Of a stretch of 64,000 bases of DNA, positions 18,457 to 27,749 are shown in pieces. The number at the start of each line of letters is the position of its first letter. Position 1 is the stretch's first letter. The position numbers were made by a program, and so were the translations under genes. This stretch comes from Ignavibacteria bacterium (GTDB lineage: Bacteria > Bacteroidota > Ignavibacteria > Kapaibacteriales > UBA4661): positions 145,838 to 209,837 of the forward strand of contig JACVZY010000090.1 in NCBI GenBank assembly GCA_014654705.1, given 5' to 3'. The notes beneath the pieces are model-generated. The model was not told the origin of the DNA. It ran no database searches and saw only the letters and a program-made list of their open reading frames with translations.

Positions 18457-19245
18457 TTACGGTTTCTTCATTGGGATATCGGACGGTTTGCCCGGTAGAA
18501 CTTCAATTCCCATCACGGGATGTACCTCCCATGCAGTTGCTCGCCAGTTGTTTTCGCCAAACGTGTCGCCATTGTCTGATTGCCACGAGCCGGAAACGTG
18601 GTCATTGTCGTAGAAAAGCCAGCCCGTGAATTTTACCCATCGACCGACCAGTTTGTCGTTCAGGACAGCACTGTTCCAATCATTCCCAATATTCGACTGA
18701 AGCAGTCCTGCTGCTGCCAGCCTACGCGAACGCTCGGTTACTTCGACGATAAAGGTTTCTTTGGTGTCGTTTAGTGCTTCGTTGGGATAGAGCATCAGTT
18801 CGATGTGTGTATCGATTTGGTTGTCCTCACGTGCGCCGCAGTTGCAGGATTCGCCCCGTCCGGCAGCAAAGGCTTTTTTTACATATCCCACGACCGATAC
18901 GCCCATTTTCTCCGGTTTATTGTCCACATTCACCACTTCGTAGAGCACGAATTTACGCCCGTCGCGCTCCACGTCTTTGGGGATTGTTTGGAGAGCTTCC
19001 AGCGCACGAAGATCGTTCAGGGACATTGGCGTGACTGCTGCGGGCAGAGTAAAACGGTTTTTGAGGCGATTGCGGGCTTTTTTGGGGTCGTCAAGGTCTT
19101 TTCGTCCATCAGTGGAGCAGGAATCGGGGTAGTTCGTTAACCGCGTAAGGTCGGGCCACTGCGCAGGGGTTTGGGCAAAAACTGAAATGTTGCTCAGCGC
19201 GACGGTACTCAGAAGGAGTACAATGGAAGTAAAGAAAGATTTCAT
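18457..19245 (-). CDS. Secreted protein of unknown function
   Basis: 262 residues with a signal peptide (MKSFFTSIVLLLSTVALSN, cleavage near VFAQ). The mature part includes a Cys pair (GESCNCGAREDN), a strand-rich block (FVLYEVVNVDNKPEKMGVS) and an aromatic C-terminal block (FTGWLFYDNDHVSGSW, then NNWRATAWEVHPVMGIE). The last block recalls small beta-barrel domains of secreted proteins, but I cannot assign a family. It stands alone between two intergenic spacers. Confidence 0.75.
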   Translation of the reverse strand: MKSFFTSIVLLLSTVALSNISVFAQTPAQWPDLTRLTNYPDSCSTDGRKDLDDPKKARNRLKNRFTLPAAVTPMSLNDLRALEALQTIPKDVERDGRKFVLYEVVNVDNKPEKMGVSVVGYVKKAFAAGRGESCNCGAREDNQIDTHIELMLYPNEALNDTKETFIVEVTERSRRLAAAGLLQSNIGNDWNSAVLNDKLVGRWVKFTGWLFYDNDHVSGSWQSDNGDTFGENNWRATAWEVHPVMGIEVLPGKPSDIPMKKP

Positions 19246-19433
19246 TTGATTGGGGATTTGGTAGTAGAATAGCGTCTCACCTCAATATACCAAATCTCTC
19301 GGAGAATGAAAAAGTAGGATATGAAAAGCGAGGCGGGTTGAAATTTTGTTAATTTGGTTGGGTGATGTTCTAAAAAAATAAAAAAAAACTCGCAAGTCGT
19401 TGATTTGCAGTTTTTTGTTGCGCCCTGCGGGAC

Positions 19434-19838
19434 GTGTATTCGGAAATGAAAGGTGCGTTCCAGACCGTAGGCTCAACCATCTTTGTTACACAAGGCTTTG
19501 GCGAGGTGTTTGCTAACGACGACCCTTTTGCATGGGTAACGTATGTAGGCAATGCCCGAACACCCACATTCAATGAAATGCGCTACTCTATTCTGAGTGA
19601 TGCTTTTGCCGTATAAGATGCAAGCGGCAACCCCACATCAGAATTAGTAACTATGCGACTCGTAGATGTGCTTGGTCGAGAAATAATGCGCCCTCTTGAA
19701 CAACAAAAGATGGAGAACGGCAACCATTCCCTATCGCTAGACTTGAGTGGCTTGCCAACGGGAATATATCAATGTCGTATATTTACGGGTAATAATGTAT
19801 ATACCCTTCCAATTATTCACCATAACGAACTAGAGTAA
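19434..19838 (+). pseudogene. Broken T9SS-secreted protein, C-terminal remnant
   Basis: One frame runs from about 19434 (a GTG) to 19838 but is interrupted by TAA at 19614-19616. After the stop the same frame continues DASGNPTSELVTMRLVDVLGRE and ends in a type A T9SS sorting domain (LSLDLSGLPTGIYQCR). The part before the stop has no start with a signal peptide. This fits decay of a longer surface protein, with the stop separating sorting domain from cargo. A sequencing error at the TAA would be the alternative. The next T9SS gene begins five bases after its end. Confidence 0.7.
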
Positions 19839-19843
19839 TCATC

Positions 19844-20794
19844 ATGCGTAAAATACTCCTCACACTCATACTACTATCACTATTGACGCTTGCACTTGAA
19901 TCGGTTTATGCTCAGATATTGCCTATTGACCATAATATGAAGAATTTGAAAGTTGGTAATACCTTTATCTATCGGTATAGATATTTAGTTATTCGTGTTC
20001 CCCCCGAAGAAACAATCCAATTTTTCTATGATAAAGTCATTCGGCATGATACCATTAACAATAAAGTATATGCTGTTTTTCAGAATGGTATGCGAGAGAG
20101 AGCAGATAGCTCAGGAGTGTATTGGATTCCGAATAGTACTGATAAAAACAATCCCTTTACAAAAGAGTATTTACGGTATCCATTATTTACTAATCCGAGG
20201 GACACGAATATGTTTTTGGTGAATATTCGGCAAAGTTTTATGGACCCCACTTGTTTCCCAAGCACACTGATAATGCAGAAAGCTGTATTTAGAATTGAAT
20301 CAGACACAAACACTGGAATTTTTGGAATAAAGTCTCGGCTCTTTTATTTAGATGTGCTGGGAGGGGGAAGGGTAAATTATTTTCCACTTTGGGGACCATC
20401 GCAGTATGGCAATAGTAGTAGTTTTTATGTAACCACCACCGCTCTCTGCGGTGCACTCATCGAAGGAAAATACTACGGCGATAGTGCTTGCCTAGTCGCC
20501 AGCAATACACCACTTCAGAGAGCAGAATTTGCCGCGCTTGCGCCTTCTCTTGCGCCCAACCCTGTAAGCGATATTGCTACGCTTCGCTTCATCTTGCCCA
20601 CAGCACAGGGTGTCACGATAGAGATGTATGATATGCTGGGGCGTGAGGTCGCGCCACCGCTCCGTTTCGAGGCACTCAGCAGTGGTATGAATGCACTACC
20701 GATAGAGATGGCTAGTTTGCCGCGTGGGGTGTATGCCGTCAGATTACGCACCGCTTTAGGACTGCGGGCGACGACTATGATGGTGAAGGAGTAG
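19844..20794 (+). CDS. T9SS-sorted secreted protein, tandem paralog 1
   Basis: 316 residues: signal peptide (MRKILLTLILLSLLTLALES), a unique beta-rich region (about 25-205) of unknown fold, and a type A T9SS sorting domain (about 225-316; APNPVSDIATLRF, YDMLGREV, ASLPRGVYAVRL). The first two thirds are AT-rich and only moderately similar to the next gene (shared blocks IDHNMKNLK/INHGIKNLK, AVFQNGxRERADSSGVYWIP), while the last 110 codons are nearly identical. Only seven bases separate the two genes, so they are likely one transcript. Outer-membrane export and anchoring are inferred from the sorting domain. Confidence 0.85.
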   Translation: MRKILLTLILLSLLTLALESVYAQILPIDHNMKNLKVGNTFIYRYRYLVIRVPPEETIQFFYDKVIRHDTINNKVYAVFQNGMRERADSSGVYWIPNSTDKNNPFTKEYLRYPLFTNPRDTNMFLVNIRQSFMDPTCFPSTLIMQKAVFRIESDTNTGIFGIKSRLFYLDVLGGGRVNYFPLWGPSQYGNSSSFYVTTTALCGALIEGKYYGDSACLVASNTPLQRAEFAALAPSLAPNPVSDIATLRFILPTAQGVTIEMYDMLGREVAPPLRFEALSSGMNALPIEMASLPRGVYAVRLRTALGLRATTMMVKE

Positions 20795-20801
20795 AAACCG
20801 T

Positions 20802-21764
20802 ATGAAAAAATTCACCTTCATCATAACAATCTTGCTTTTGTTTTGCAAGACCGCTGACTCTTTGGAGGCGCAGACTATCCCAATAAATCATGGTATAAAA
20901 AACCTTAAACTGGGCAATATTTTCTTTTATAATTACCGCGTTAGATATACAAAATCTGGTTCGGAGCTGCGAGAGAATCAGTTTTTTTACAATAGAATAG
21001 TTCGTTATGATACAATTTCCAATAGAGCATACGCAGTGTTTCAAAACGGTGTTCGAGAACGAGCAGACAGTTCCGGCGTGTATTGGATTCCATTGAGTTA
21101 TGATAGCACAAAACTGTTTACAAAGGAATACCTTCGATACCCGTTGTTCACATTTAATGCTGATTCAGCCCGACTTCTATTTTGTAGCAGTGTAAATTTC
21201 ATGTCGTCAAATTGTTTTCCAGAAGGTGATTCTTTTTATAGACTTATAAAACCTAACGTTTATTTGTACCCTGACACAAATTATTATGTTTTAGGAATAA
21301 AAGTAAGAAATTTTTACGTCTCAGGTACATTACTTGGACAGGTAGATTGTTCAACCTTGTTGGGAGCATGGCAGCATAATTATAGTGAGGCTTTCTATAG
21401 CTATTCTACCACCCTCTGCGGTGCACTCATCGAAGGAAAATACTACGGCGATAGTGCTTGTCTCGTCGCTAGTAGTACGCCGCTTCAGAGAGCAGAATTT
21501 GCCGCGCTTACGCCTTCTCTTGCACCTAATCCCGTTAGCGATATTGCTACGCTACGTTTTATCTTGCCCACAGCGCAGGGCGTTACGATAGAGATGTATG
21601 ATATGTTGGGGCGTGAGGTCGCGCCACCGCTCCGTTTCGAGGCACTCAGCAGTGGTATGAATGCACTACCGATAGAGATGGCTAGTTTGCCGCGTGGGGT
21701 GTATGCCGTCAGATTACGCACCGCTTTGGGATTGCGGGCGACGACTATGATGGTGAAGGAGTAA
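20802..21764 (+). CDS. T9SS-sorted secreted protein, tandem paralog 2
   Basis: 320 residues with signal peptide (MKKFTFIITILLLFCK), unique region and type A sorting domain, the same design as its upstream neighbour. From TLCGALIEGKYYGDSACLVAS to the end the two proteins differ at only a few residues. At DNA level about 120 bases in the 3' part (near 21607-21727 versus 20637-20757) are identical, while the 5' halves have diverged widely. That contrast points to gene conversion or selection on the sorting cassette. Confidence 0.85.
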   Translation: MKKFTFIITILLLFCKTADSLEAQTIPINHGIKNLKLGNIFFYNYRVRYTKSGSELRENQFFYNRIVRYDTISNRAYAVFQNGVRERADSSGVYWIPLSYDSTKLFTKEYLRYPLFTFNADSARLLFCSSVNFMSSNCFPEGDSFYRLIKPNVYLYPDTNYYVLGIKVRNFYVSGTLLGQVDCSTLLGAWQHNYSEAFYSYSTTLCGALIEGKYYGDSACLVASSTPLQRAEFAALTPSLAPNPVSDIATLRFILPTAQGVTIEMYDMLGREVAPPLRFEALSSGMNALPIEMASLPRGVYAVRLRTALGLRATTMMVKE

Positions 21765-21853
21765 TAACAACAAAACGACAATACAATTTTTCTCTCAACA
21801 TTTTTTACAGCGACAATGGTTTCAAGAACAAGCCTTCAACGAATTGGTGTGTT

Positions 21854-22216
21854 TTGCTGATGAACGGGCGCGAAACAGACCGCATCGAACTCACCAATAA
21901 CGACAATAATGAAGAAATTGTCTATCAAACCTCTAACCAAGCAGCCCAGCGGGCAATGCTCCAAGGCGCTGATGCCGCGCTCAACATTCCAATAGAATTT
22001 TATCTTGGCAAGACCAGTGTTGTAAGCGTCGGTATTTATGGTTTAGATGGCAAACTCATTCAAACTGTTCTTAACGAGCGGCGTATTCTTGGCGAGCAAA
22101 GCACAGTATGGAATGGACGGGATGCAGCAAATAAAGCCGTAGCAAAAGGTCCGTACCTTTGCATTATTACAACTGAACGTGGAAAAGTAGCACGAACGGT
22201 AATAGTGAAGCCGTAG
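21854..22216 (+). pseudogene. Orphan FlgD-like/T9SS C-terminal domain
   Basis: 120 residues from an internal ATG with no signal peptide. The C-terminal half (VGIYGLDGKLIQTV, VWNGRDAANKAVAKGPYLC) is a FlgD Ig-like fold used as a T9SS C-terminal domain. The same frame remains open upstream of the ATG, back into the 3' end of the preceding gene, so the N-terminus of an original cargo protein appears to have been lost. It could instead be a short expressed protein, though without an export signal that seems unlikely. Confidence 0.55.
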
Positions 22217-22266
22217 AACGTTATTGCTCAGGCTCAATGACACATTTCAATTACTGAGCAGAAAAT

Positions 22267-23346
22267 TTATTGAAGCGAAAGTTTGTATGTACGCTCGTTT
22301 GGTAATAGGTGCAAAAGAAGAGAATCCGTAAGACGAGAGTACACCTGCTCTCTTCTTCCTTCAAGCGTCAGTGTCGCAGCTTTCCCTTTCCATGTAGAAG
22401 GCAAGCGCAGCACAACGGTCAAGGGATAATTGTAGAGGATATTATCCAGATTATCCGTTACCTTGATTTCAATAGTATCATCAAGCATATTCAGTTCAAT
22501 ATGTGCTTTTGCCCGCTCTCGTGCGTACAAGGTAATATCTTGCAATGACGCAGACCAGAAGTCTCTGGCAAGTACGGCAGCAATATCAGCACGAAATTCC
22601 GATAGCTTATAGTACCCCCACCCTTGCTCATCACCAATTGCATGATAGGTAAGCGTCAGCCATGCACTTCGGCGTACAGCAGCATCTAAATAAGGAACAA
22701 GTTCTTGATTGGAATTGATGCAAGTGTCGCAGTGCTCGAAAGCAAAGTCTTGCATGACTAAAGAAGGCAGCAGATACCAGTTTTCAGGAGTGGTAATAGA
22801 ATCAGGCATAATAAGGCTTTTTTCCCCGACTCCGAAGCTAAAGGCTCGTGCGCTAAGAAATCCGGCATTTGCCACGGCACGCTGCGTACTTGATAAAAAA
22901 CCGCCACCATTGGGATACGCATACGCGATTGGGCGCAGCCCAAATGACTGCATCGTTGCCGCACACCGTGAGAACGATGCGAAGGCGCTATCATATTCAA
23001 GTTTGTCGTGATCTATATGCGTATCACCGTGCCCGAACAAGCTAAATGATTCGCCGGACATTGAACGGCGATAATACTCCATGAGTTCCGGGTACTGCCG
23101 GAAGTTTGCCGTTACCATTTCATACCCCAGATGCAATCGAGATTCAAGAACGAGAGCATTTACCTTCCCGACCGCTTCCTCCGATAGCCAACCTGCATCA
23201 TGCGTGAGCGAAATCGCTGCACGATGGTTGTCATGCCACTTGGCAATCGTAGCACTTGCAATCGGAGCAACTGTCGTCGGCGCTGAAGGTTTGCAGGATA
23301 CGCAAAGACAACAAAGAAGTACAATCAATAGGGATGGAGATTGCAT
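22267..23346 (-). CDS. Polysaccharide deacetylase-like lipoprotein
   Basis: 359 residues from the ATG at 23346, chosen because it starts a lipoprotein signal (hydrophobic core then LCVSC). The NodB-type landmarks are visible: ISLTHDAGW (motif 1 Asp), GHGDTHIDHD (motif 2 His pair) and AYPNGG (motif 3). Downstream are LTLTYHAIGDEQGWGYY and a beta-rich tail (about 275-359). NodB enzymes remove N- or O-acetyl groups from glycans; the substrate is unknown. A TATATTTG box lies 38 bases upstream. Confidence 0.82.
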   Translation of the reverse strand: MQSPSLLIVLLCCLCVSCKPSAPTTVAPIASATIAKWHDNHRAAISLTHDAGWLSEEAVGKVNALVLESRLHLGYEMVTANFRQYPELMEYYRRSMSGESFSLFGHGDTHIDHDKLEYDSAFASFSRCAATMQSFGLRPIAYAYPNGGGFLSSTQRAVANAGFLSARAFSFGVGEKSLIMPDSITTPENWYLLPSLVMQDFAFEHCDTCINSNQELVPYLDAAVRRSAWLTLTYHAIGDEQGWGYYKLSEFRADIAAVLARDFWSASLQDITLYARERAKAHIELNMLDDTIEIKVTDNLDNILYNYPLTVVLRLPSTWKGKAATLTLEGRREQVYSRLTDSLLLHLLPNERTYKLSLQ

Positions 23347-23384
23347 GGATTCTATGAAAAGAAGATGTAAAAAGACCAACCTCA

Positions 23385-23392
23385 CAAATATA
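23385..23392 (-). promoter_or_regulatory. TATATTTG promoter -7 box
   Basis: Minus-strand TATATTTG 38 bases upstream of the lipoprotein ATG at 23346. The preceding -33 element is unclear. Confidence 0.5.
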
Positions 23393-23791
23393 CAAAATCA
23401 AGCGCTACATAGAGGAGAGTAGTGCGTAGAGATAGACAAACAAATTGTACGAGTGGGCGTATTATGTTTATCCCCTCACAGTGAATGGTGCGAGCAGTGT
23501 GAGGCGTGTTGTTGTGACGGGGGGAAGGCGTACTAACGATGAACAAAATATAGAATACAAACGGTATATAGAACCGTTTAAGCGAGATTTCCTAAAAACG
23601 GTCATACATAAACCAGAAATTTCACTCCGATCCATCGTATATTTCTCTCAAAATTGTAATCTTATTCTGCGGGGTGGCAAATACGAACAGTGATTTCTTT
23701 TTAGCCTATCTTTTGAAATCAAATCTATGAAGTAAACTTTGGCAAAATTGTTGCGTTTGCAGGAAAGTTTAGGACACAAATAGGACAATAA

Positions 23792-23820
23792 AAAAGCCGC
23801 TTCAGGAATGAAGCGGCTTT
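23792..23820 (-). terminator. Terminator of tRNA-Val
   Basis: AAAGCCGCTTC, loop AGGAAT, GAAGCGGCTTT form a perfect 11-bp stem. Read on the minus strand it ends in a run of T and sits 14 bases past the tRNA 3' end. Confidence 0.9.
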
Positions 23821-23834
23821 GATGTGTATTTTTG

Positions 23835-23908
23835 TGCGCCCTACGGGACTCGAACCTGTGACCTTTACCATGTCAAGGTAACGCTCTAACCAACTGAGCT
23901 AAGAGCGC
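23835..23908 (-). tRNA. tRNA-Val(GAC)
   Basis: The minus strand folds as a complete 74-base cloverleaf. The acceptor stem is GCGCTCT/AGGGCGC (one G-U) with discriminator A, the D arm GCTC/GAGC, and the anticodon stem TTACC/GGTAA around loop TTGACAT, giving anticodon GAC. The T arm has the usual TTCGAGT loop. The T stem contains one A/C mismatch. CCA is not encoded. A near-consensus promoter lies upstream and a terminator downstream, so it is a single-gene unit. Confidence 0.96.
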
Positions 23909-23944
23909 AAAAGATATAGTCGGCAGTATTATCAAATGCGGACA

Positions 23945-23975
23945 CAAATATAGAATTTTTCTCCTTTGAGACAAA
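23945..23975 (-). promoter_or_regulatory. Bacteroidetes-type promoter of tRNA-Val
   Basis: On the minus strand TTTG (23972-23975), 19 bases, then TATATTTG (23945-23952) match the -33/-7 promoter of Bacteroidota. The -7 box lies 36 bases before the tRNA 5' end. This is the clearest promoter in the window and supports the taxonomic reading. Confidence 0.75.
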
Positions 23976-24091
23976 ATTTTTTTCCGTAAATTCGGGGCTG
24001 TTTTGTTTTTTGTGCTTGCATCGCAAATTGCAAGTGCTTTGTGTGCAATCTCAGACGTACAATTTTTACTTACCTCAATTCACATATTTTT

Positions 24092-26233
24092 ATGGAATAC
24101 TTAGCTATCATTCTGGTTCTGGGGCTTTTGTCCCTCGTCGTGGCGTTTGTTTTTTATCGGCGCGTAACGTCCGTTTCTATCGAAACCGGCGCGGCTTCTG
24201 CAGCAGAAGTAGCGCGTTTGACCGAAATATCGGATGCAATCGCTGAGGGTGCAATGGCGTTCTTGAAGCGCGAGTACTCAATTCTCGCCATTTTTATGGC
24301 AATTTTTGCCGTGATTATTGCTTTTGCCATCAGCGACCCTCACGCAAGCGCACCTATGGGGCTGCTCTCTGCTGTAAGTTTCGTGATTGGTGCCGGTATT
24401 AGTGTTGCTGCCGGATATATCGGTATGAACATTGCTACCAAAGGTAACGTTCGTACTGCAGCGGCAGCGCGTATTTCCTTGCAAGAATCCTTCAAAATCG
24501 CGTTCAACTCCGGTGCCGTGATGGGCTTCGGTTTGACGGGACTTGCTGTTTTGGGTATTGCCATTGTTTATATCGGTTTGCGCCAAATGTTCCCAACAGA
24601 GCAAATCCATATCATTATGGAAATTCTTTCCGGCTTTGCGCTTGGTGGTTCTTCCGTAGCGCTTTTTGGGCGCGTCGGTGGCGGTATTTACACCAAAGCA
24701 GCAGACGTAGGCGCTGATCTTGTCGGTAAAGTGGAAGCCGGTATTCCTGAAGACGACCCACGCAATCCGGCTGTTATCGCCGACAACGTAGGTGATAACG
24801 TAGGCGATATTGCTGGTATGGGTGCCGACCTTTTCGGCTCGGTAGCAGAAAGCACCTGCGCTGCAATGGTTATTGGCGCGACGGCATTTGCATATGTTCC
24901 CGATGAAAGCCTACGCGTGGCTGCACTTCTTTTCCCGCTTATCGTGAGCGGCGTCGGTATTGTCGCCAGCTTCCTTTCGCTCTTTTTGGTTAATCCGAAG
25001 TCGGAAGACAAAGTCGAATCTTCGCTCAAAAACGCGCTTATCGGTTCGACTGTCTTTATGCTTGCTGCCTTGTATTATCCGACCATGAAATTTATTCCCG
25101 CAGATTTCAAACTCTCTCCCGAAAGCCAGTTCATCTATCACAATACTGGCGTATTTATCGCACTTGCCGCCGGACTCATTTCAGGTTTGCTGGTAGGATT
25201 GCTGACGGAGTATTTCACTTCTCATCGTTATAGCCCCGTGCGTGAAATTGCTGCCGCTTCGCAAACCGGCGCTGCCACAAACATCATCTACGGTCTTGCA
25301 AACGGCTATAATAGCTCGGTTATTCCGATGCTGCTCATTGCCATTACGGCTGCTGTCGGCTTTAACTACGCCGGAATGTACGGTATTGCTATGGCTGCTA
25401 TCGGTATGCTTGGTACGATTGCTGTTGGCTTGACCATTGACGCTTACGGTCCCGTATCGGACAATGCCGGCGGCATCGCAGAGATGGCAGAAATGGGCAA
25501 AGATATTCGCAAGCGCACCGACGCGCTGGATGCTGCGGGTAACACGACGGCTGCTATCGGCAAAGGTTTTGCTATCGGTTCGGCTGCGCTCACGAGCTTG
25601 GCACTTACCTCCGCCTTCCTTACTCGCGCAGCACAGGCAAAACCGGAATTGAATAATATCAATCTCACCGACCCTGCTGTTCTTGCAGGTTTGATGGCTG
25701 GTGCAGCTCTTCCGTTCGCATTCTCTGCTATGACGATGAAATCCGTTGGCAAGGCTGCTTTTGATATGATTGAAGAAGTGCGTCGTCAGTTCCGCGAAAT
25801 ACCGGGCTTGCTTCAGGGCAAAGCACGTCCTGATTACCGCACCTGTGTTGATATTTCCACCAAAGCATCTCTCCGCGAGATGATTGCCCCGGGCTTGCTG
25901 GTAATTTTGACCCCGCTTCTCGTCGGCTTATTCTTTGGTGTGAAGATGTTGGCTGGCGTGCTTATCGGTTCGCTTATCTCCGGTGTGATGCTCGCGATTT
26001 CGATGGCAAACTCCGGTGGCGCATGGGATAATGCAAAAAAATATATCGAAACCGGTCAACTTGGTGGTAAAGGCTCCGACACACACAAAGCGGCTGTTGT
26101 GGGCGATACCGTCGGCGACCCGTTCAAAGACACATCGGGTCCGTCGTTGAACATTCTTATCAAACTCATGGCTATTATCAGCCTTGTGTTTGTGCCGTTC
26201 TTCGTGAGCAAGGGCGGAATTTTCATGAAGTAA
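24092..26233 (+). CDS. hppA: Membrane-bound ion-pumping pyrophosphatase, K+-dependent type
   Basis: An integral membrane protein that couples pyrophosphate hydrolysis to H+ or Na+ export. 713 residues with about 16 membrane helices. Signatures are [20 protein letters not shown], the K+-dependence segment [10 protein letters not shown] and [17 protein letters not shown]. Ala after GNTTA, where K+-independent pumps have Lys, places it in the K+-dependent group. H+ versus Na+ specificity is not settled here. The ATG at 24092 ([13 protein letters not shown]) starts the first helix; the frame runs 17 codons further upstream. It is flanked by a tRNA unit and a strong terminator. Confidence 0.97.
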   Translation: MEYLAIILVLGLLSLVVAFVFYRRVTSVSIETGAASAAEVARLTEISDAIAEGAMAFLKREYSILAIFMAIFAVIIAFAISDPHASAPMGLLSAVSFVIGAGISVAAGYIGMNIATKGNVRTAAAARISLQESFKIAFNSGAVMGFGLTGLAVLGIAIVYIGLRQMFPTEQIHIIMEILSGFALGGSSVALFGRVGGGIYTKAADVGADLVGKVEAGIPEDDPRNPAVIADNVGDNVGDIAGMGADLFGSVAESTCAAMVIGATAFAYVPDESLRVAALLFPLIVSGVGIVASFLSLFLVNPKSEDKVESSLKNALIGSTVFMLAALYYPTMKFIPADFKLSPESQFIYHNTGVFIALAAGLISGLLVGLLTEYFTSHRYSPVREIAAASQTGAATNIIYGLANGYNSSVIPMLLIAITAAVGFNYAGMYGIAMAAIGMLGTIAVGLTIDAYGPVSDNAGGIAEMAEMGKDIRKRTDALDAAGNTTAAIGKGFAIGSAALTSLALTSAFLTRAAQAKPELNNINLTDPAVLAGLMAGAALPFAFSAMTMKSVGKAAFDMIEEVRRQFREIPGLLQGKARPDYRTCVDISTKASLREMIAPGLLVILTPLLVGLFFGVKMLAGVLIGSLISGVMLAISMANSGGAWDNAKKYIETGQLGGKGSDTHKAAVVGDTVGDPFKDTSGPSLNILIKLMAIISLVFVPFFVSKGGIFMK

Positions 26234-26259
26234 TTTCTTCATGACGATTGACTATTCAT

Positions 26260-26296
26260 GTGCGAATGATACTTCGGTGTCATTCGCACTTTTTTT
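26260..26296 (+). terminator. hppA terminator
   Basis: A 13-bp stem (26260-26272 with 26277-26289) closes on a TTCG tetraloop and is followed by a run of T to 26296. This is a textbook intrinsic terminator 27 bases after the hppA stop. Confidence 0.95.
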
Positions 26297-26326
26297 GCCT
26301 TTTCTGTGGCGGCGCTCGAACTCAAT

Positions 26327-27487
26327 TTAGTATTTGACAACTTTCTGCACCCAACGCCCGCCCGCATCATCGAGCACTTCCAGCAGATACACGCCGTTAG
26401 CAAGCGTGCTCACATCCAGCGTCGTAGCAAACCGTCCCGAAGCGGCAGTATGATGCTCTTGCAGCACTGCTTCTCCCAAAATATTCCGCAATGTGAGTAT
26501 GAGCGTACTAGCGTGGTCAAGTGTAGTCTCGAGCGTGAGGGAAGTGGTGACGGGGTTGGGGGCGAGGGTGGTGTTTTCCTTTTCAGATTGTATGCTTGTA
26601 ACTTGTGTGCTTATGGTTTGGAAGGCTGTGCCACCAATAGAATGTGTTACTGACAAAGTATAATATCTTCCCGCTTGAAGACTATCAGGTAATCTAACAA
26701 CGATGCGATTTGGTTCTACGCTAACGGTACTCAAGATTACTTGCCCCAGTCTTACTATGAGATCAAGCTGACACCAAACTTGAAAATTACCTGTGATAGT
26801 TAAGGTTTTTGTGCTCCCTAGGATAATGCTTGGAGGAACTATACTGTTAATACTAATGATTGGAGGCTCTATTGTCGGCACGTAAATAGTCTGTCGTGAT
26901 TCTTGTCCATCTGGATTAGTAACCACAATCAATTGAGGTCCAGAATAAATATCAACTGAATTAGGTATAACTACTGTTATAGTTGTGCTGCTCAAAGAAA
27001 CAATGGACGAAAGTACACCACCTATCCGCACAACAGCTCCAGCAGAAAAATTCGTTCCACTAATTGTAAGACCCTGTTTTGAGGATGGGCAAATTATTGA
27101 TAAGCGTGTCGATGTTATTTTGGGTGGTGGTGGATTCAAAATACCAATCCTTATACCAACTTTAGTCTCATCAGGATTCTCCACCAATAAGACCGCCACA
27201 TCAGAGGCTGTCGTTAACTCCCTCGGAACAAGAGCAATAATTACTGAATCACCTTCCAAGCGCACATTCGTCAGTTTGCGAGTATTAAAATAAACCGATG
27301 CACCACGTTGGAAACGTTTGCCGCTTATCGTCAGCACGGTAGAATCTGCGCCTGTGAGTAGGCTTTCGGGGGAAATACTTGTGATGTAGGGGCGCAAGAC
27401 TGTCGCCGTGGTTGTGCCTTGAGCGTGTAGGCTTGGAAATGAAGCGCACAAGAGCAGCACAAGTAAGAGAAATCGTGTAGGTCGCAT
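26327..27487 (-). CDS. IPT/TIG-domain surface protein with T9SS sorting domain
   Basis: 386 residues: signal peptide (MRPTRFLLLVLLLCASF, cleavage near LHAQ), then three Ig-like IPT/TIG modules (about 30-290; motifs ITSISPESLLTGAD, GLTISGTNFSAG, SVTHSIGGT) and a T9SS type A domain (about 305-386; LAPNPVTTSL, NILGEAV, STLANGVYLLEV). IPT/TIG domains bind proteins or glycans at cell surfaces. The gene converges on hppA, whose terminator lies in the 93-base gap. Confidence 0.88.
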   Translation of the reverse strand: MRPTRFLLLVLLLCASFPSLHAQGTTTATVLRPYITSISPESLLTGADSTVLTISGKRFQRGASVYFNTRKLTNVRLEGDSVIIALVPRELTTASDVAVLLVENPDETKVGIRIGILNPPPPKITSTRLSIICPSSKQGLTISGTNFSAGAVVRIGGVLSSIVSLSSTTITVVIPNSVDIYSGPQLIVVTNPDGQESRQTIYVPTIEPPIISINSIVPPSIILGSTKTLTITGNFQVWCQLDLIVRLGQVILSTVSVEPNRIVVRLPDSLQAGRYYTLSVTHSIGGTAFQTISTQVTSIQSEKENTTLAPNPVTTSLTLETTLDHASTLILTLRNILGEAVLQEHHTAASGRFATTLDVSTLANGVYLLEVLDDAGGRWVQKVVKY

Positions 27488-27749
27488 AGTCGCTTGTGAT
27501 TGAGAGATTGCACATAATTGTTGTTACGCCTTGTCCGGCGCTTTATCTGAAGCACAATTTCGTATTTTCCTCCGAAGATTCAAAAGAAAAGCTGGCAAAT
27601 GGTACCATTTCAACGAAACTTCTGAGGATCGTTTTCGCCTCTTGCACAGTGAAAAATTGTGTTGCTCACATTTTCCTGTTGCATAAATTCTCAGAATTAC
27701 GCATCATTGTACCGAATACTCTTATCGTTCATCCAGTTCTCCCAAAGTA
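27488..27749. other. Divergent spacer between two surface-protein genes
   Basis: 262 bases without a recognisable gene. It must hold the promoters of the IPT/TIG gene (leftward) and of the giant surface protein (rightward); no consensus box was certain. Confidence 0.35.

Larger units (their letters stand above)
23347..23834. other. 488-base intergenic region with promoter and terminator only
   Basis: It contains the lipoprotein promoter box at 23385 and the tRNA terminator at 23792. A TTG-initiated 82-codon frame (23445-23693) has no recognisable features and is not called. Confidence 0.45.

Noticed and set aside
23445..23693. 82-codon frame starting at TTG
   Set aside because: No protein family, no promoter or ribosome site, and the composition looks non-coding.
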